Under the pieces are notes generated by a model. It saw only the letters and a program-made list of their open reading frames with translations. It was not told where the DNA came from and searched no databases. A DNA stretch of 64,000 bases from Hydrangea macrophylla (taxonomy: Eukaryota; Streptophyta; Magnoliopsida; Cornales; Hydrangeaceae). How positions within the stretch are numbered: position 1 is the stretch's first letter; the number at the start of each line of letters is the position of its first letter. A program made the translations under genes and the position numbers. Location of the stretch: positions 67,310,864 to 67,374,863 of the forward strand of contig CM066993.1 in assembly GCA_033977485.1 (NCBI GenBank), read 5' to 3'. Positions 10,103 through 20,812 of the stretch are shown piece by piece.

Positions 10103-11331
10103 GGGCGAACTACACTTTAATATCCTCTAGTTTGGCGAAAATTTTACTTTGGCCGGGCCCTTGACTTTTAATTTGGACACTTAAAGTCCCGTAGTTTCAA
10201 ATTAGTAGCAATGTGGCCTTTTGACTAACTTTGTCAATAAAAGTTAACAAAAATCACTTACAACTTTATGTTTTCTTTCAAAAATAACCCCACCATTCAA
10301 AACTCTCATATTTGTCCCAAATCAGCACTATCCACCGCCTCCACCTCTCTACACACTTGCGGCTACCAACACCACCACTCTCGGCCACCATGATAATGCT
10401 TTGTAAACTCGGATTGATCTATAGTTAATTCTTTTCATTATTATTATTTTTTAATCTGTATCAAAATTGGGGTTTTGGGTTTGTTGCTTGATTGGTTTTG
10501 AATTGATGGGTAACAAGCAGGGTGATCAATTGTTGAGTTCCTGCTTATTTCTTTGGTTAATTTCCTCTCCTGAAGCTCTAATTTTTGCATTAATGAATTT
10601 TGGGGTTTTGACTTTGAACAAAAATTAGAAAACAAATGAATGAAATTGTTTGTGATGATGGTCAAAAGCGGCGATTACCAGTTTGGATGGTGGCATGGGT
10701 TCTAAGAAATCTGATGAAAATAGTGATTCAATTAAGGACAAGCATGAAGAAAAATCCAGAGTTGGGAAACAACCTTTAGAAGCAAAATGTGAAACAAAGA
10801 GAAGAAAGAGGAAATTAAGCCAACCCAAATTGAAAATTTTAGAGAGAAGAAAGAGTACATTAAGCAAACAGATTGTGGATTTTGAGAGAAAATGGCATGA
10901 TGATGATGATGATGATAATGATGATGACAGGGAATTTGAATCTAGTGCTCAAGAGAGAGGAAAAGCAAATATTTTCATGCTGGAAAGTGACGAGGAAATT
11001 GAATCTTGGAGTGAGAATGAGCATTGCTGACTTTGGTTTGTAGATTCAAAGAAGGGAAACTTATGTTCTTCTTCATGCTTAAGCAAATAATTAAAAATTT
11101 GAACATATAATTGTAATTTGGAACAAATATGAGAGTTTTGGAAGGTGAGGAATGTTTTTGAAAGAAAACATAAAGTTTATGTGATTGCCGTTAACTTTTT
11201 TTGACAGAGTTAGTCAAAAGGCCCACATTGCAACTAATTTGAAACTACTGAGCCTTAAGTGTCTAAATTGAAAGTCGAGGGCCCAAAGTGAACTTTCGCC
11301 AAACTAGAGGGTACTAAAGTGTAGTTCGCCC
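10103..11331. mobile_element. Pack-MULE-like element with an internal ORF
   Basis: Terminal inverted repeats of about 230 bp start at GGGCGAACTACACTTTA and end at the reverse complement TAAAGTGTAGTTCGCCC. The flanks TTTTTGTGT (10,094-10,102) and TTTTTTTGT (11,332-11,340) match at 8 of 9 bases, a plausible 9-bp MULE target duplication. The centre differs in character from the TIRs and carries the reading frame at 10,695-11,030. It lacks a transposase. Confidence 0.8.
10695..11030 (+). CDS. Unrecognised charged protein, possible captured gene fragment
   Basis: An ATG-initiated frame of 111 codons lies between the terminal inverted repeats of the Pack-MULE-like element. The product is very hydrophilic. 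It has a basic middle (KRRKRKLSQ around residues 37-45) that looks like a nuclear localisation signal, then an acidic run of Asp/Asn (around residues 70-78) and a Glu/Ser-rich tail ending ENEHC. Just upstream, in another frame, the DNA reads DDGQKRRLPVWM (10,655-10,690), which looks like an additional coding piece now out of frame or separated by an intron. I do not recognise the family. The best guess is a fragment of a nuclear host gene captured by the transposon. It could also be a chance frame, since there is no sign of expression. Confidence 0.4.
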   Translation: MGSKKSDENSDSIKDKHEEKSRVGKQPLEAKCETKRRKRKLSQPKLKILERRKSTLSKQIVDFERKWHDDDDDDNDDDREFESSAQERGKANIFMLESDEEIESWSENEHC

Positions 11332-11340
11332 TTTTTTTGT

Positions 11341-11539
11341 TGAGAAAAAAAAAATTATAGTGAGTATCCCATGTTCATCTCCTTTTAGAGGAGAACCTGT
11401 TCCAATGTGTGTTCAAAATTCGGCCCTAAGTAACTTGTTAAAATGAAGTTTTTTAACACTTATTTTCATGTTTTAAAATGCGATTGGTCTATGTGTACAA
11501 GTGTGCACGTGACACATATGTGGCACACAAGTATATTGA
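11341..11539. other. Intergenic block paralogous to about 49,180-49,260
   Basis: TTTTAAAATGCGATTGGTC, ACAAGTGT and GTGGCACA in this order match TTTAAAATGTGATTAATC, ACAAGTGTC and GTGGCACA near 49,183-49,230 in unit 2. No gene is seen. Confidence 0.5.
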
Positions 11540-11541
11540 TA

Positions 11542-11827
11542 CTCCCTCTGTCCCATATTAAGAGTCCTTGATGCCATTTTTTGATGTCCCATTTTGAGAG
11601 TCCTCTTTGAAAAGTCAAAGTACTTTAATACACAATTTCTAAATTTGCCCTTTATTATATCCAACTCTTCCCTCTTTTTTTTTTTTTTTTTTTTTTTTGA
11701 TGTGACACTGTAAGTTTGAATTTCAAAAAGGGCAATGTTGGAAAGTTAAAAATCTCACCAAAATCAAGGTTGTTCCCTTAATAAGTTGGAATTCCCAAAA
11801 GAGACTCTTAGTATGGGACGGAGGGAG
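11542..11827. mobile_element. Stowaway-type MITE (Tc1/mariner), copy 1
   Basis: The ends CTCCCTCTGTCCCATATTAA and TATGGGACGGAGGGAG are inverted repeats and are flanked by TA on both sides (11,540-11,541 and 11,828-11,829). This is the common plant CTCCCTCCGTCCC Stowaway form. It contains a T-run of about 24 bases. Confidence 0.9.
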
Positions 11828-11917
11828 TAATATTTTTGAATAAGGTAAAAGGTACATGCGAAAAATCAATGAGGGCATTATCTTTAAAAACAGTTACTAT
11901 TAGTCATGTAATTAATA

Positions 11918-12211
11918 CTCCTTCCGTCCCATAATAAGTGTCCACTTTTTTTTTTTGCACAATATTTAAGAAAGTTGTATTATATTAATTTATTTGGTTC
12001 ATTAAAGAGTCCCTTTCCAATTTTACCCTTAGATATGATGGGTGTTTGACTTTTTACTTGTTTTGGGACCACAAATAAATGCTTCTTTGTCTTTATTATA
12101 AGGGTAGTTTTGGAAAGTAAGTAAAAGATATATGCCAATTTAGGAAAGTGGACACTTATTGTGGGACATCCAAAAAAGGAAATGTGGACACTTATTATGG
12201 GACGGAGGGAG
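11918..12211. mobile_element. Stowaway-type MITE (Tc1/mariner), copy 2
   Basis: The ends CTCCTTCCGTCCCATAATAA and TTATTATGGGACGGAGGGAG are inverted repeats with TA on both sides (11,916-11,917 and 12,212-12,213). It lies only 90 bp from copy 1. Confidence 0.9.
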
Positions 12212-12213
12212 TA

Positions 12214-12848
12214 TATAAGTAAGCATTTGGCACAATTGTTTTTTTTCTATAGCAGATCCAAAAAAAAAAAATCAATACAAGCATACATACGTAAGAATAA
12301 TACATGAATAATTAAGCAATACAAACTTCTTTAGCCATGCTGCAAACCTCTCCAACCCCTAATAAAATTGTCTGTGGCAAGCATATAGCTCGAGACATTT
12401 TTACCAAAATATATATATATATATATATAGCTCGAGACATGAACCGGTTGAGGGAAAAAACTGCCAAGATGATTAACAAAAGAGATTGTCCCAAATCTCA
12501 ACGTCATTGTGAATGCGAAAGAACTCTACTAAAATGCTAGATCTAACGAAGCAACGCCAAATCTGATGGAGACAATGAGTAAATCACCATATTTAAAAAG
12601 AAAATACTACATCTATAAAGAGGTGTAACCGAATCTAATCGCAAAATGAAGAGAGGAATATTGGGATCTAGTGTACGTTGAACCCAAAGTTCCAAATAAA
12701 AAAAAAAAAAAAAAAAAAAACCCTCAAACAGTGAGACAAACCCTCTTGCATTTGTCACAAGTATTACGCGTAAAACAGTGGTGAAAGTTAGAACTTGGTG
12801 CACTTTTTGGAAGTAGGATAGAGATCAATAAAATTCAACAAATCCCAA
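12214..12848. other. Intergenic sequence upstream of ASR copy 1
   Basis: The stretch holds a TA microsatellite near 12,410-12,428 and an A-run of about 22 bases at 12,699-12,720. From about 12,780 it aligns with the region upstream of ASR copy 2 (TTTTTGGAAGTAG, then CAAATC, then ATCGTCTAT). No gene is seen. Confidence 0.55.
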
Positions 12849-12849
12849 T

Positions 12850-12992
12850 CGTCTATTACCCCATTTATGGCCTACCCGAGAAATGAATGAACTTTTTTGA
12901 CATATTTACCCTCAATCCATCTATCACACCATTTACAGCCTACCCAAGATGTGAATGAACACTTTTGACATATTTACCCTCAATCCATCATT
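12850..12992 (+). promoter_or_regulatory. Upstream region of ASR copy 1 with a duplicated 71-bp unit
   Basis: Two adjacent copies of a unit of about 71 bp are present (about 12,850-12,920 and 12,921-12,990). Each holds CCATTTA, CCTACCC, ATGAATGAAC and TTGACATATTTACCCTC. The promoter of ASR copy 2 has the unit once (49,450-49,520). The unit ends directly at the TATA box. Whether it binds a factor is unknown. Confidence 0.7.
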
Positions 12993-13000
12993 TATAAATA
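12993..13000 (+). promoter_or_regulatory. TATA box of ASR copy 1
   Basis: TATAAATA lies 107 bp upstream of the ATG in a conserved context (TTATAAATAGC) that is also present before ASR copy 2. This predicts transcription start near 13,025-13,030. Confidence 0.75.
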
Positions 13001-13106
13001 GCCCCTCCACAAACACTTCCTCAATACCATCACACCCTATTCCACCCACTTCATATACACCTTTCCCACATATATACATACATTATATACTTTTTTCTCA
13101 ACCACC

Positions 13107-15047
13107 ATGGCAGAAGAGAAGCACCACCACCACCTCTTCCACCACAAGAAGGAGGAGGAAGAGAAGCCTGTGGATTCAGTTGCTTACTCTGAGTCCACTT
13201 ATGTCGGCGCTGCCGGCGACAGCGGCTTTGGTGGGTACAGTCAGAATACTACTACTGCGTACAGTGACGGTATTACTACCACTACTGAGGTTGTGGATAC
13301 ATATGATTACGAGAAAGAGGAGAAGCAACACAAGCATCGTGAGCACCTCGGCGAGCTCGGTGCCGCCGCCGCGGGGGCTTATGCCTTGGTAAGAGTTCAT
13401 TTATCATGTCTGGTTTTAAGAGTATTCATTGAAAAGACAATCTACTTTAATTACATATTTTCCAACGTAGTATTACCTTTTTGAGAATAAGGGTTCGACT
13501 TTTTTTAAGGGGAGTTTTTGCTTGCTCCGTGTTTGTTCTTCAGTTGGAATGAGTGGTACTTGTTGGACTTTATTTTGCGCCATTATGAAACTTTGGGGTT
13601 GGGTTGGATTGGGTTAAGGGTCAACCATAATTCATGATCAGGTAATTAAGTATTAAAAAAAAAGTTATTATTATATACAATTTTCTCACTTTTCTTTGAT
13701 ACGACAATATAATTTTGGAATTTGAAAAGGAAAATATAGAAAAATTGTAAAATTCATATTTTTAAAAGAGACGATTAATATATATATATATATAGATATA
13801 TAGATATATGTGATATTACAATTCAGGATTTATGTGATTCGTATTTTAGGTGTACTGTGTACATGATAAATAATTGCTTAATTTAACAGTATTTGTCAAT
13901 GTGCCACTATTTTTAGAAGTCACATAACCCATATAATTGGAGTCTCTGAATAAATTCTCCTTGTAAAGTTGATTTTCTTCTTTATTTTTATTTCTAGCTA
14001 AATTTTGAATTAATTGATCCTTTCAAATATATGGGTAATGTTATGTGCACATAAAATGTGCACATAAAGTGTGCATATAAAGATTTGGGCCATTCATTTT
14101 GGTGAAGTCCGTGCCTGCATACATGAGACCCACTGAAATGAATGGTCCAGATATTTATGTGCATAAATCATTACTCCAAATATATATATATATATATATA
14201 TTTGGGTTTATGTGAATTGTGATTGCTATTTTTAGGTGTAATTATGAGATTCTGAGTCTAATTTTTTATTTTTTTATTTTTAAAAGTCAACACACTATGG
14301 AAAAATCTAACGGCATTGAAGGTGTATGGAAAATTACATATCTACCATTTACAATCTTAATTAAAAAAAGAGTAATGGTTGGTGCATTTAAATGGGATGT
14401 CTAAATTATCTATTGTTGCTTTGTTATGGCATTTTAGAAAATAATTTAAATTTTTTTTGGTAACTAATGAATGATTTTAAAAATCTATATCAACAGATGG
14501 ATAATTTAAGTGTTTCGTTTATGTGTACCCATTACTCTTTTAAAAAAAAAAAAGTACACTAAACTATGAAAAGGGAAGGTCTTCCTTACTATTATGCCCT
14601 CGAGATACAGAGAAGACATAATGTTAGTATGTGTTGTATCTTTATATATTTCTAATTTGACAAAAAATTAAAAATAAAAATTAACTGAAGGTTGAGTTCA
14701 ACTGCAACCCTCAAGGGATCTCACATATAATATAATAATTTAAAATGCAAGGAAGATTTTATTTTATTTTTGGTCTTATGGTGGAAAAATGACCCAAAAA
14801 AATTTACAATATATTTTTAATTTGTGTCATTTTTCGGTTTTTCACGTGATATAAAAATAACCAGTATGAGAAGCACAATGCAAAGAAAGACCCAGAGCAC
14901 GCCCACAAGCACAAGATAGAGGAAGAAATTGCGGCAGCAGTGGCGGTCGGATCCGGCGGCTACGCCTTCCACGAGCACCATGAGAAGAAAGAAGCCAAGG
15001 AAGAGGATGAAGAGGCTCATGGAAAGAAGCACCACCACCTCTTTTAA
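13107..15047 (+). CDS. ASR: ASR (ABA/WDS family) protein, copy 1, two exons
   Basis: Exon 1 is 13,107-13,388 and exon 2 is 14,865-15,047, joined across a 1,476-bp GT-AG intron in phase 0, giving 154 residues. The protein has a His-rich start ([15 protein letters not shown]), a Tyr/Gly/Thr-rich stretch at about residues 22-68, then [14 protein letters not shown] and the C-terminal ABA/WDS region ([16 protein letters not shown]... ending [10 protein letters not shown]). ASR proteins are small hydrophilic plant proteins. They bind zinc through His-rich segments, act as chaperones in the cytosol and as DNA-associated proteins in the nucleus, and are induced by ABA, drought and ripening. The Lys/His-rich tail fits a nuclear localisation signal. 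Residue 95, first in exon 2, is Tyr where copy 2 has His. The start is set by the match to copy 2 and by the TATA box. Overlapping frames on both strands are shadows. Confidence 0.93.
14033..14176. mobile_element. 144-bp MITE in the ASR copy 1 intron
   Basis: The ends GGGTAATGTTATGTGCACAT and TTATGTGCATAAATCATTACTC are inverted repeats. A perfect 9-bp duplication CAAATATAT flanks it (14,024-14,032 and 14,177-14,185), which suggests Mutator-type transposition, although the right flank continues into a TA repeat. The ASR copy 2 intron lacks it. Confidence 0.8.
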
Positions 15048-15712
15048 ATTAACAAAATTATGTGACTTTTATTTCTTGAAGTTCTCATGTTCACTGCTTT
15101 TGTGTTGTTTCTTTATTAGCAGTGAAACCAACTATCCTATATATATATATATATATATATCTAATTATATATATGTGTGAGAGACAGTTTGTGTTTCGCT
15201 TTCAGTGGGTCATTGTGAGGCCTAGGTGAAATCATCTGTGTTTTTTTTTTTTTTTTTTTAAAATGCTGTGTGGATAATAATATTATTTGAGGTTTTTATA
15301 TACTGTCTATTGTTTATCTATTCAATATTGGAGTAAATTACACTAGTCTCTCTTGAAATATGGTTAAAACAAATTACAAATACTCATTCTATTTAGTTTG
15401 CATAATTACACTACATCGTCTACCAGAGACAAAAATTCTAACAAAATTAATGGTGCATGTACAATTATCTAGATACTCCTAAAACAGATTATAACTTATT
15501 AATTTAAAATTACCTACCAACTTACCGATTTCCCATCAGATAATAAATGTAGTAAATTTATCAATATAAAAAATTATAACAAACACAATAATGGTCAACT
15601 GAACTTTGATTTACAAAAGGGAGGTCCATGTGTTTTTTACCATATATAGACGAGTTTAATAAATGTGGACTTGATAATTAGCTTGATTCATGCATGTCCC
15701 CAGTGAAGTCAT
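15048..15712. other. 3' flank of ASR copy 1
   Basis: The 3' untranslated region resembles that of copy 2 (CTTGAA, CTCATGTTCACT, TGTGTTGTTTCTTTATTAGC). A TA microsatellite lies at 15,139-15,160 and a T-run at 15,241-15,259. The homology continues past 15,500, matching about 50,770-51,010. No further gene is seen. Confidence 0.65.
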
Positions 15713-15721
15713 TAATTTCTA

Positions 15722-15911
15722 TTATTGGGATGGCAATTTATGACACGATAACCCGTTTTATTGAGACAATTCGAACACGATACGACATGACACGATTAAT
15801 TTAAAATAGTTAGTATTATAGATGTATAGCACTGAAAACTAAAAATTAAACCCAAAACACACAATCTGATTAATGACACGATTATGACACGAGAACTCGA
15901 ATTGCCACCCC
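15722..15911. mobile_element. hAT-like MITE, 190 bp
   Basis: The ends GGGATGGCAATTTATGACAC and GAATTGCCACCCC are inverted repeats, and ACACGAT repeats lie inside. TAATTTCTA at 15,713-15,721 and 15,912-15,920 is a direct duplication. The ends match the larger element at 17,545-25,398 (TAGGGGTGGCAAT). Confidence 0.8.
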
Positions 15912-15921
15912 TAATTTCTAA

Positions 15922-16580
15922 CATATGTGACAATGGGACAATGCAAAACAATTTCCAATGACAAGGTATGGGTCCTACTATATTTATAAAAAGAATCTTC
16001 ATAAGTCATGAATAGACTAATTCAAGTTCGAGGAACGTTGAAACAGGTCAGTAATATCTATACTATTACAAAAGGAAAGAGAGGTCAGGGTACCATGAGA
16101 AATCTTTCTACCATCAATAATTACAGAAAAATTATGAAATTTCTTTCCCTTATAAATATATATATATATATATATATAATGGACTAAAATATCACAAAAA
16201 TATCACACATAAATCCTCTAAAATCTCTCTACTTACAAAGTGAGCGCCGGCCCCTAGCTACTAGTATCAGAAATAGCAATACAAAAATTCGTATGGACAC
16301 TGAGAAGTATAATGAATTGTAACTGAACGTAAGATGGATAGGTTAGCAAAGGTCAACTAATTAAGCCAGGCACAAAGCATAGCCCTTCTTGCCCAACTTC
16401 AATTTCTTCAAGAAAAACTAACACATGTACATCTGTCCTTGAGACGTATTTCCCCTTTTTTTTGGAGAAGTCATTGCCACTAAACATGAAAATTAGTAGT
16501 TGCAGTACTAAGTGATTTTGAAGAGCCCATTATATATATAACCCTTCCTACATACATTTCACTCTTAATCAAAATAAATT
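15922..16580. other. Intergenic sequence, no gene seen
   Basis: AT-rich sequence with a TA microsatellite at 16,158-16,178. Nothing is recognised. Confidence 0.5.
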
Positions 16581-16586
16581 TATGAT

Positions 16587-17046
16587 TCAAAGACTAGCTT
16601 GAATCTTTTCTTGCTTAGCATAGGTTGGACACCAAATTCTTCGAATTTTTGGAACATGTAGGACATCTAGGAAGGTCATCTCTTTTCCGGAAGTGAACAT
16701 CATAATCATTATCCCTTTGCCTTCAACAGTTGAAGCCGTGACATTGCCCATAAAAAAGTTTCTCTCCACTATCCGCCTTAGTGTAGGTAGAAAATATGTT
16801 TTTATCTCCACAAATGTGTCTAGTGGTCCCGGTGTCTATCCATCAATCCTTAGAGTAAGTTACCACACAAGTTTCCATAACCAATCGTCGTTGGAGGGGA
16901 GCTCGTATGTCAATCGGATCATTCTGGAGCAAGAATTAGAATTATCTTCTTCTACTTCGTGCTCCTCCTCCAAATTCAAATTGTTTATGAATGTCTGCCA
17001 TGACAAACTGCTGGATGATGATTCATTCTTCTTTCTGTTTTTTTGA
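16587..17046 (-). pseudogene. Copia gag / aspartic protease relic
   Basis: The minus strand encodes, in shifting frames, the start of a Ty1/copia pol region. One frame has DWWIDTGTTRHICGDKN, with the Asp-Thr-Gly of a retroviral-type aspartic protease where the family has D-S/T-G-A. Another has FFMGNVTASTVEGKG followed by FTSGKEMTFLDVLHVPKIRR, matching the Copia segment between protease and the GAG-pre-integrase domain. Upstream, a Gly/Ala/Arg patch (FGGGARSRRR) precedes it. At least one frameshift and several stops separate the pieces, no LTRs are visible nearby, and no integrase or RT follows, so this is a short dead fragment of about 460 bp. Confidence 0.8.
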
Positions 17047-17199
17047 TGACTTCTCTTATTGTTAGTTGTCGTTGTTCCTCCTGTTCGGACAACTCCAATT
17101 TGGGAGATCTCAACCCACTCTCAACCCGACAATTTTATTTATCTCTATAAAAGTTAATCACTGGGATTTGGGTCTTAAGTTGTTCCTTCGGGGTACATA

Positions 17200-17479
17200 T
17201 AGGGTTCAGTTCCAGTGTGCAATATCCTGTCAGTGTGCAATATCCTGTCGCCTAGCTGACCTGCAATTCTTTAGGGTTTTTAAGCCTAAAAAAATTGCAG
17301 ATTAGCGGGGCGGTGGGACAGGGTGCGGGTCAGCGGGGTGGCCCGCGATTTTTTTAGGCATAAAAACCCTAAAGAATTGCAGGTCAGCTAGGCGACAGGA
17401 TAGGGCCGGTGCGAAGCATAGGGACGGTCCGCAATTTTTTTAGACTTAAAAATCCAGTGCGCACTAGAACCTGACTCTA
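17200..17479. mobile_element. Foldback element with a perfect inner stem
   Basis: The outer ends TAGGGTTCAGTTCCAGTGTG and its diverged inverse (CGCACTAGAACCTGACTCTA) bracket an inner inverted repeat of about 55 bp with one mismatch (17,237-17,296 against 17,347-17,404). The inner arms carry CTGTCGCCTAGCTGACC and AATTCTTTAGGG. The loop is GC-rich (GGGGCGG, GGCCCGC). The superfamily is uncertain. Confidence 0.75.
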
Positions 17480-17910
17480 TATATCTATATATCTTTGGAT
17501 TGTTCCTTCGGGTTATATATATATGTCTATATACATATTATTATTAGGGGTGGCAATTTTCGACACGACACGGCAACACGACACGAATGCGACATGAATT
17601 AAACGGGTATGGGTTTAGCTTATACATGTATGGGTCATAAACGGGTTGACCCGTTTAACACGATTAATAAATGGGTTGGGTCATGTTTTAATTGGGTCGG
17701 GTCATGTTTTAATTGGGTCAACGTGTTTAACACGATCATAGAGGGTATTTTTGGAAATATGCATTTTTTTTAAAAGCAAGTAGTATTTATTTTATTTTAT
17801 TTTTGGAGGGAAACGCGCGCGGTGTTAAGAGTATTGCAATAATTATTTTAGGGATACTTATAAAAAAAGAAAAGAAACATGGGGTTAGAAAACAAATAAA
17901 TTTTTTTTTT

Positions 17911-19600
17911 AACAGAAGAAATTGTTTGATTAATAAACCTCCCAAAGGGGGAATACACCAAAGTACAAGTCAAAGACACCCCACAAACACCTTGGGATCA
18001 TGCACAGAATGCTACAATCACCACTCCAACATTACAAGCTAGACTTTTGCCACCCGCAATCATTGAAGCCAAGACTCCCAGCAATTCCGCACAAATTCAG
18101 AAAATATCCAAACCACCCCAATTAGGAAAAAATCTGAAAAGAATCAGATTAAAACCATGACCCCACAAACTAATGCCACAGTACTCTTGCCTTCACCCAG
18201 TCTGTCTCAGGATGTATGTAAGCATTACAATAGTGCACCTTTCCCTAAACCAATGCATCAAAGGCCCCAAGATGATCTCTCTATTTTTGACACCTGACCA
18301 ATTATAATAGCATGTCCAATGATAGCTCCTTGACAAACAGCAGAACCAAACAGCTCGCAGCCCAGAAAAGGAGCACCAATAAGCAGCCCCAACATTTGCA
18401 GAATCCAATCAAACTCCCACTTGCAAACAAGTCATAACTGTGGTTGATGGTTCATCTTTTGTACAATGAATGGCCTTTTTACCAGGAAAAAACTGTTCTT
18501 CAAAGAAAACTCCCCCCAGAAAATTTTCCAGCAACAGCACACTATAAACTGTAGCATGGCTCCAAAGACAGCATGACAGCACAAAGACTCCGCCTTAGGG
18601 AAACTCCACAGACCTCACTGCAATAAAAACAGCAGCAAACAACCCCCAAAAAGCAGCAGCACAACAGATAGCAGCGCACGGCGAAAGAAAGACAGCAGCA
18701 GCAAAAGAAGAGCACCACAACTCAGCTGGACAATAATCTCGAACACAGTTGAAAAACCACCCAAATGTAATGGAGAAACGGCCAAAGCAGCAGGCATCAA
18801 AAAGCAACCAGAACCACAGAGCAACAGCCACAAAACAAACCAAAAGGAATCAAAGAATCTGCGCTAGCAGCTTCCAAAGCCACCAGAAATGGCCGCAACG
18901 ACAGCAAGACCCGAACGAAAAGAAAAGCAACAGAGACACAAAGGCAAAAACGGCAAACTCAAAAGCATAAGAAATAAGGCAGCCAAATGAACAAAGCTCA
19001 ACAAACGAAACACCAAGATAAATCCACCAACCAGCCATGAAAGAATCGAGAAGCGAAAACAAAAATACAGCAGCCCTTTACAAAACAGCCAAAAATTTTT
19101 ATTACATATATTGATTATATAGAGTGAATGACGGAGAACGCATAACTTGGCACACCTCATAAGAGAGGGATGAACAGGAAGCCCAACTCAAACACACCAG
19201 AGAAACAACACACGCCAAGCGAAAACACAACGAAAAAAGAAAAGGCACGCCAAGACCCACCCCAGACGAAAGAGCAAACACAACAAGCAAGATGTGGCTT
19301 GAAAGGACCAGCAGCTAGAGAAACAGCTCACGCCCGAAAAGGCAAACACCCCAGGACAAACGAGAAGCAAAGAACAACACCAACGCCCAGCAGCCAGAGA
19401 AACAGCTCACCCACAACCCCCAAAAAACAGAGCTCACCAAACAACCAAAACCAAAGGGAAAAACCACACACCAAGGAGACGCAAACCATGCAAACAAAAA
19501 CAAAAACGGGCGCTGCACCAAGACCCCCACAGAGAAAAGAGCAACTAACAACTGCAGCCCCTCCCTCCCCCCCCCCGAAAAAACCCACAACCCAACCCAG
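17911..19600 (-). other. LINE 3' untranslated region
   Basis: On the minus strand this is rich in GCTGCTGT and TTTTTGG words between the RNase H end and the poly(A) tail. The many overlapping open frames on both strands here, including the long plus-strand one at 19,170-20,066, come from its biased composition and are not supported as genes. Confidence 0.7.
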
Positions 19601-19629
19601 AAATATCAATCAAATCCAAGCAACAAGAG

Positions 19630-20071
19630 GTGTTGGACGATCCACTCCAAGCTTAGCAAACGAGTCGGCACAACTATTGCAGTTTCAAGGAGCAAAGCAC
19701 ACCTTAGGCCCCTTTAAAAAGACCATCAGATTGATAATTTCATTGAATACTGATAAATATTTCCACACCACCATCTCATCCCCATTCACCCATGCCACCG
19801 CCACTCTAGAGTCACTTTCAATAATTAATCCGAAGTCCTTAACCCACTCCTTAGAGGCCAACATTTTTAGAGCTTCCAAGATAGCCAAAAGCTCTGCAAA
19901 ATTGGAGTCTGCCACACCTACAGATTTAGAAAACACAGCTCTAAACGATCCACGGGAGTCCCTTAAGACACCACCAATACCTGCAGGCCCAGGCTTTCCT
20001 CTAGCCGAGCCATCAACGTTAAATTTCAGAATTCCCACTGATAGGGCCACCCAAGGCCCCCTTTGAACCAC
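19630..20071 (-). pseudogene. LINE ORF2 part: RNase H domain
   Basis: The frame has the RNase H fold motifs FNVDGSARGKPGPAGIGGVL (first catalytic Asp), AELLAILEAL (catalytic Glu), LIIESDSRVAV (second Asp) and, past a stop, CADSFAKLGVDR (last Asp) near 19,650. All four acidic residues are present, but stops separate the domain from the RT part and from its own C-terminus. It would remove the RNA strand during LINE reverse transcription. It cannot be made as part of a full ORF2 protein here. Confidence 0.88.
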
Positions 20072-20074
20072 TTT

Positions 20075-20782
20075 CTATTTTGGAATTAGAGAACATGATT
20101 CTTTAATGTTTAAAACCATATTGTTAATTGGTATTAAACATTGATGGATTTGAGCTTTGAACCACCAAGCCAAACGAACTTTGAGTAACTCTAAAACCTT
20201 AGGGATATCAACAGCTTTTCCCCTAAAAATAACATCGTTCCGGCAAACCCAAATCGACCACACCACAGCCAGGAATAACAAATCCCAAGCTAATCTGAAG
20301 CGAACATAAGGACATAAACTATACCACTGATTTTGCCAATCGCGAATGGAGCTCGGACAGCAAGCGTTCACTTCCCACCAACCCATACAGATCGTCCATA
20401 AACACCAAGACCAAGGGCAAAGAAGGAATAGATGATCAACAGATTCGACTTCGGCTCCACAGAAGCAGCAGACTACATCAACCAAGCAAATCCCAAGATT
20501 TTTTAAATTAACTTTCACTACCACTTTTTTTAGAAGAACTTGCCAACACAAAATATGAACCTTAGGTGGCACCTTACACTTCCAAATGCTCACCCTGTCA
20601 AAGGGAACAAAAAACACAGCATCTTCCACGGCTTTGCAGAAGGATTTGACCGAAAACGTACCTTTTGGCTCAAATTTCCAAACCACCCTATCTTTCAAAT
20701 AGTGACATAGCTTAACTGAATTCAATAGATTGAGTAGGTCGCCCCATTGTTCTTTTTCCCAATCGAAAGCATTTCTGCGCAA
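20075..20782 (-). pseudogene. LINE ORF2 part: zf-RVT region
   Basis: After the RT domain the frame gives GTFSVKSFCKAVED, WKCKVPPKVHILCWQVLLKK, then CCFCGAEVESVDHLFLLCPW. This is the zinc-binding reverse-transcriptase (zf-RVT) module with its C-x2-C...H...C pattern and the WSIWVCRNDVIF linker leading to RNase H. In-frame stops at both ends (20,072-20,074 region and 20,783-20,815) separate it from its neighbours. Confidence 0.88.
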
Positions 20783-20812
20783 CTCTATATTCCATACCCA
20801 ATCACACTCATT

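Noticed and set aside
12955..13392. 145-codon plus-strand frame over the ASR copy 1 promoter and exon 1
   Set aside because: It is a different frame from the ASR coding sequence, starts before the TATA box and is not conserved in copy 2.
18595..19610. Several minus-strand open frames rich in Leu, Phe, Cys and Trp
   Set aside because: They overlap one another in different frames within the LINE 3' untranslated region and match no domain I know.
19170..20066. Plus-strand 298-codon open frame
   Set aside because: It lies antisense to the LINE RNase H and 3' region, is low-complexity (Lys, Gln, Thr, Pro), and follows from the biased composition of that strand.
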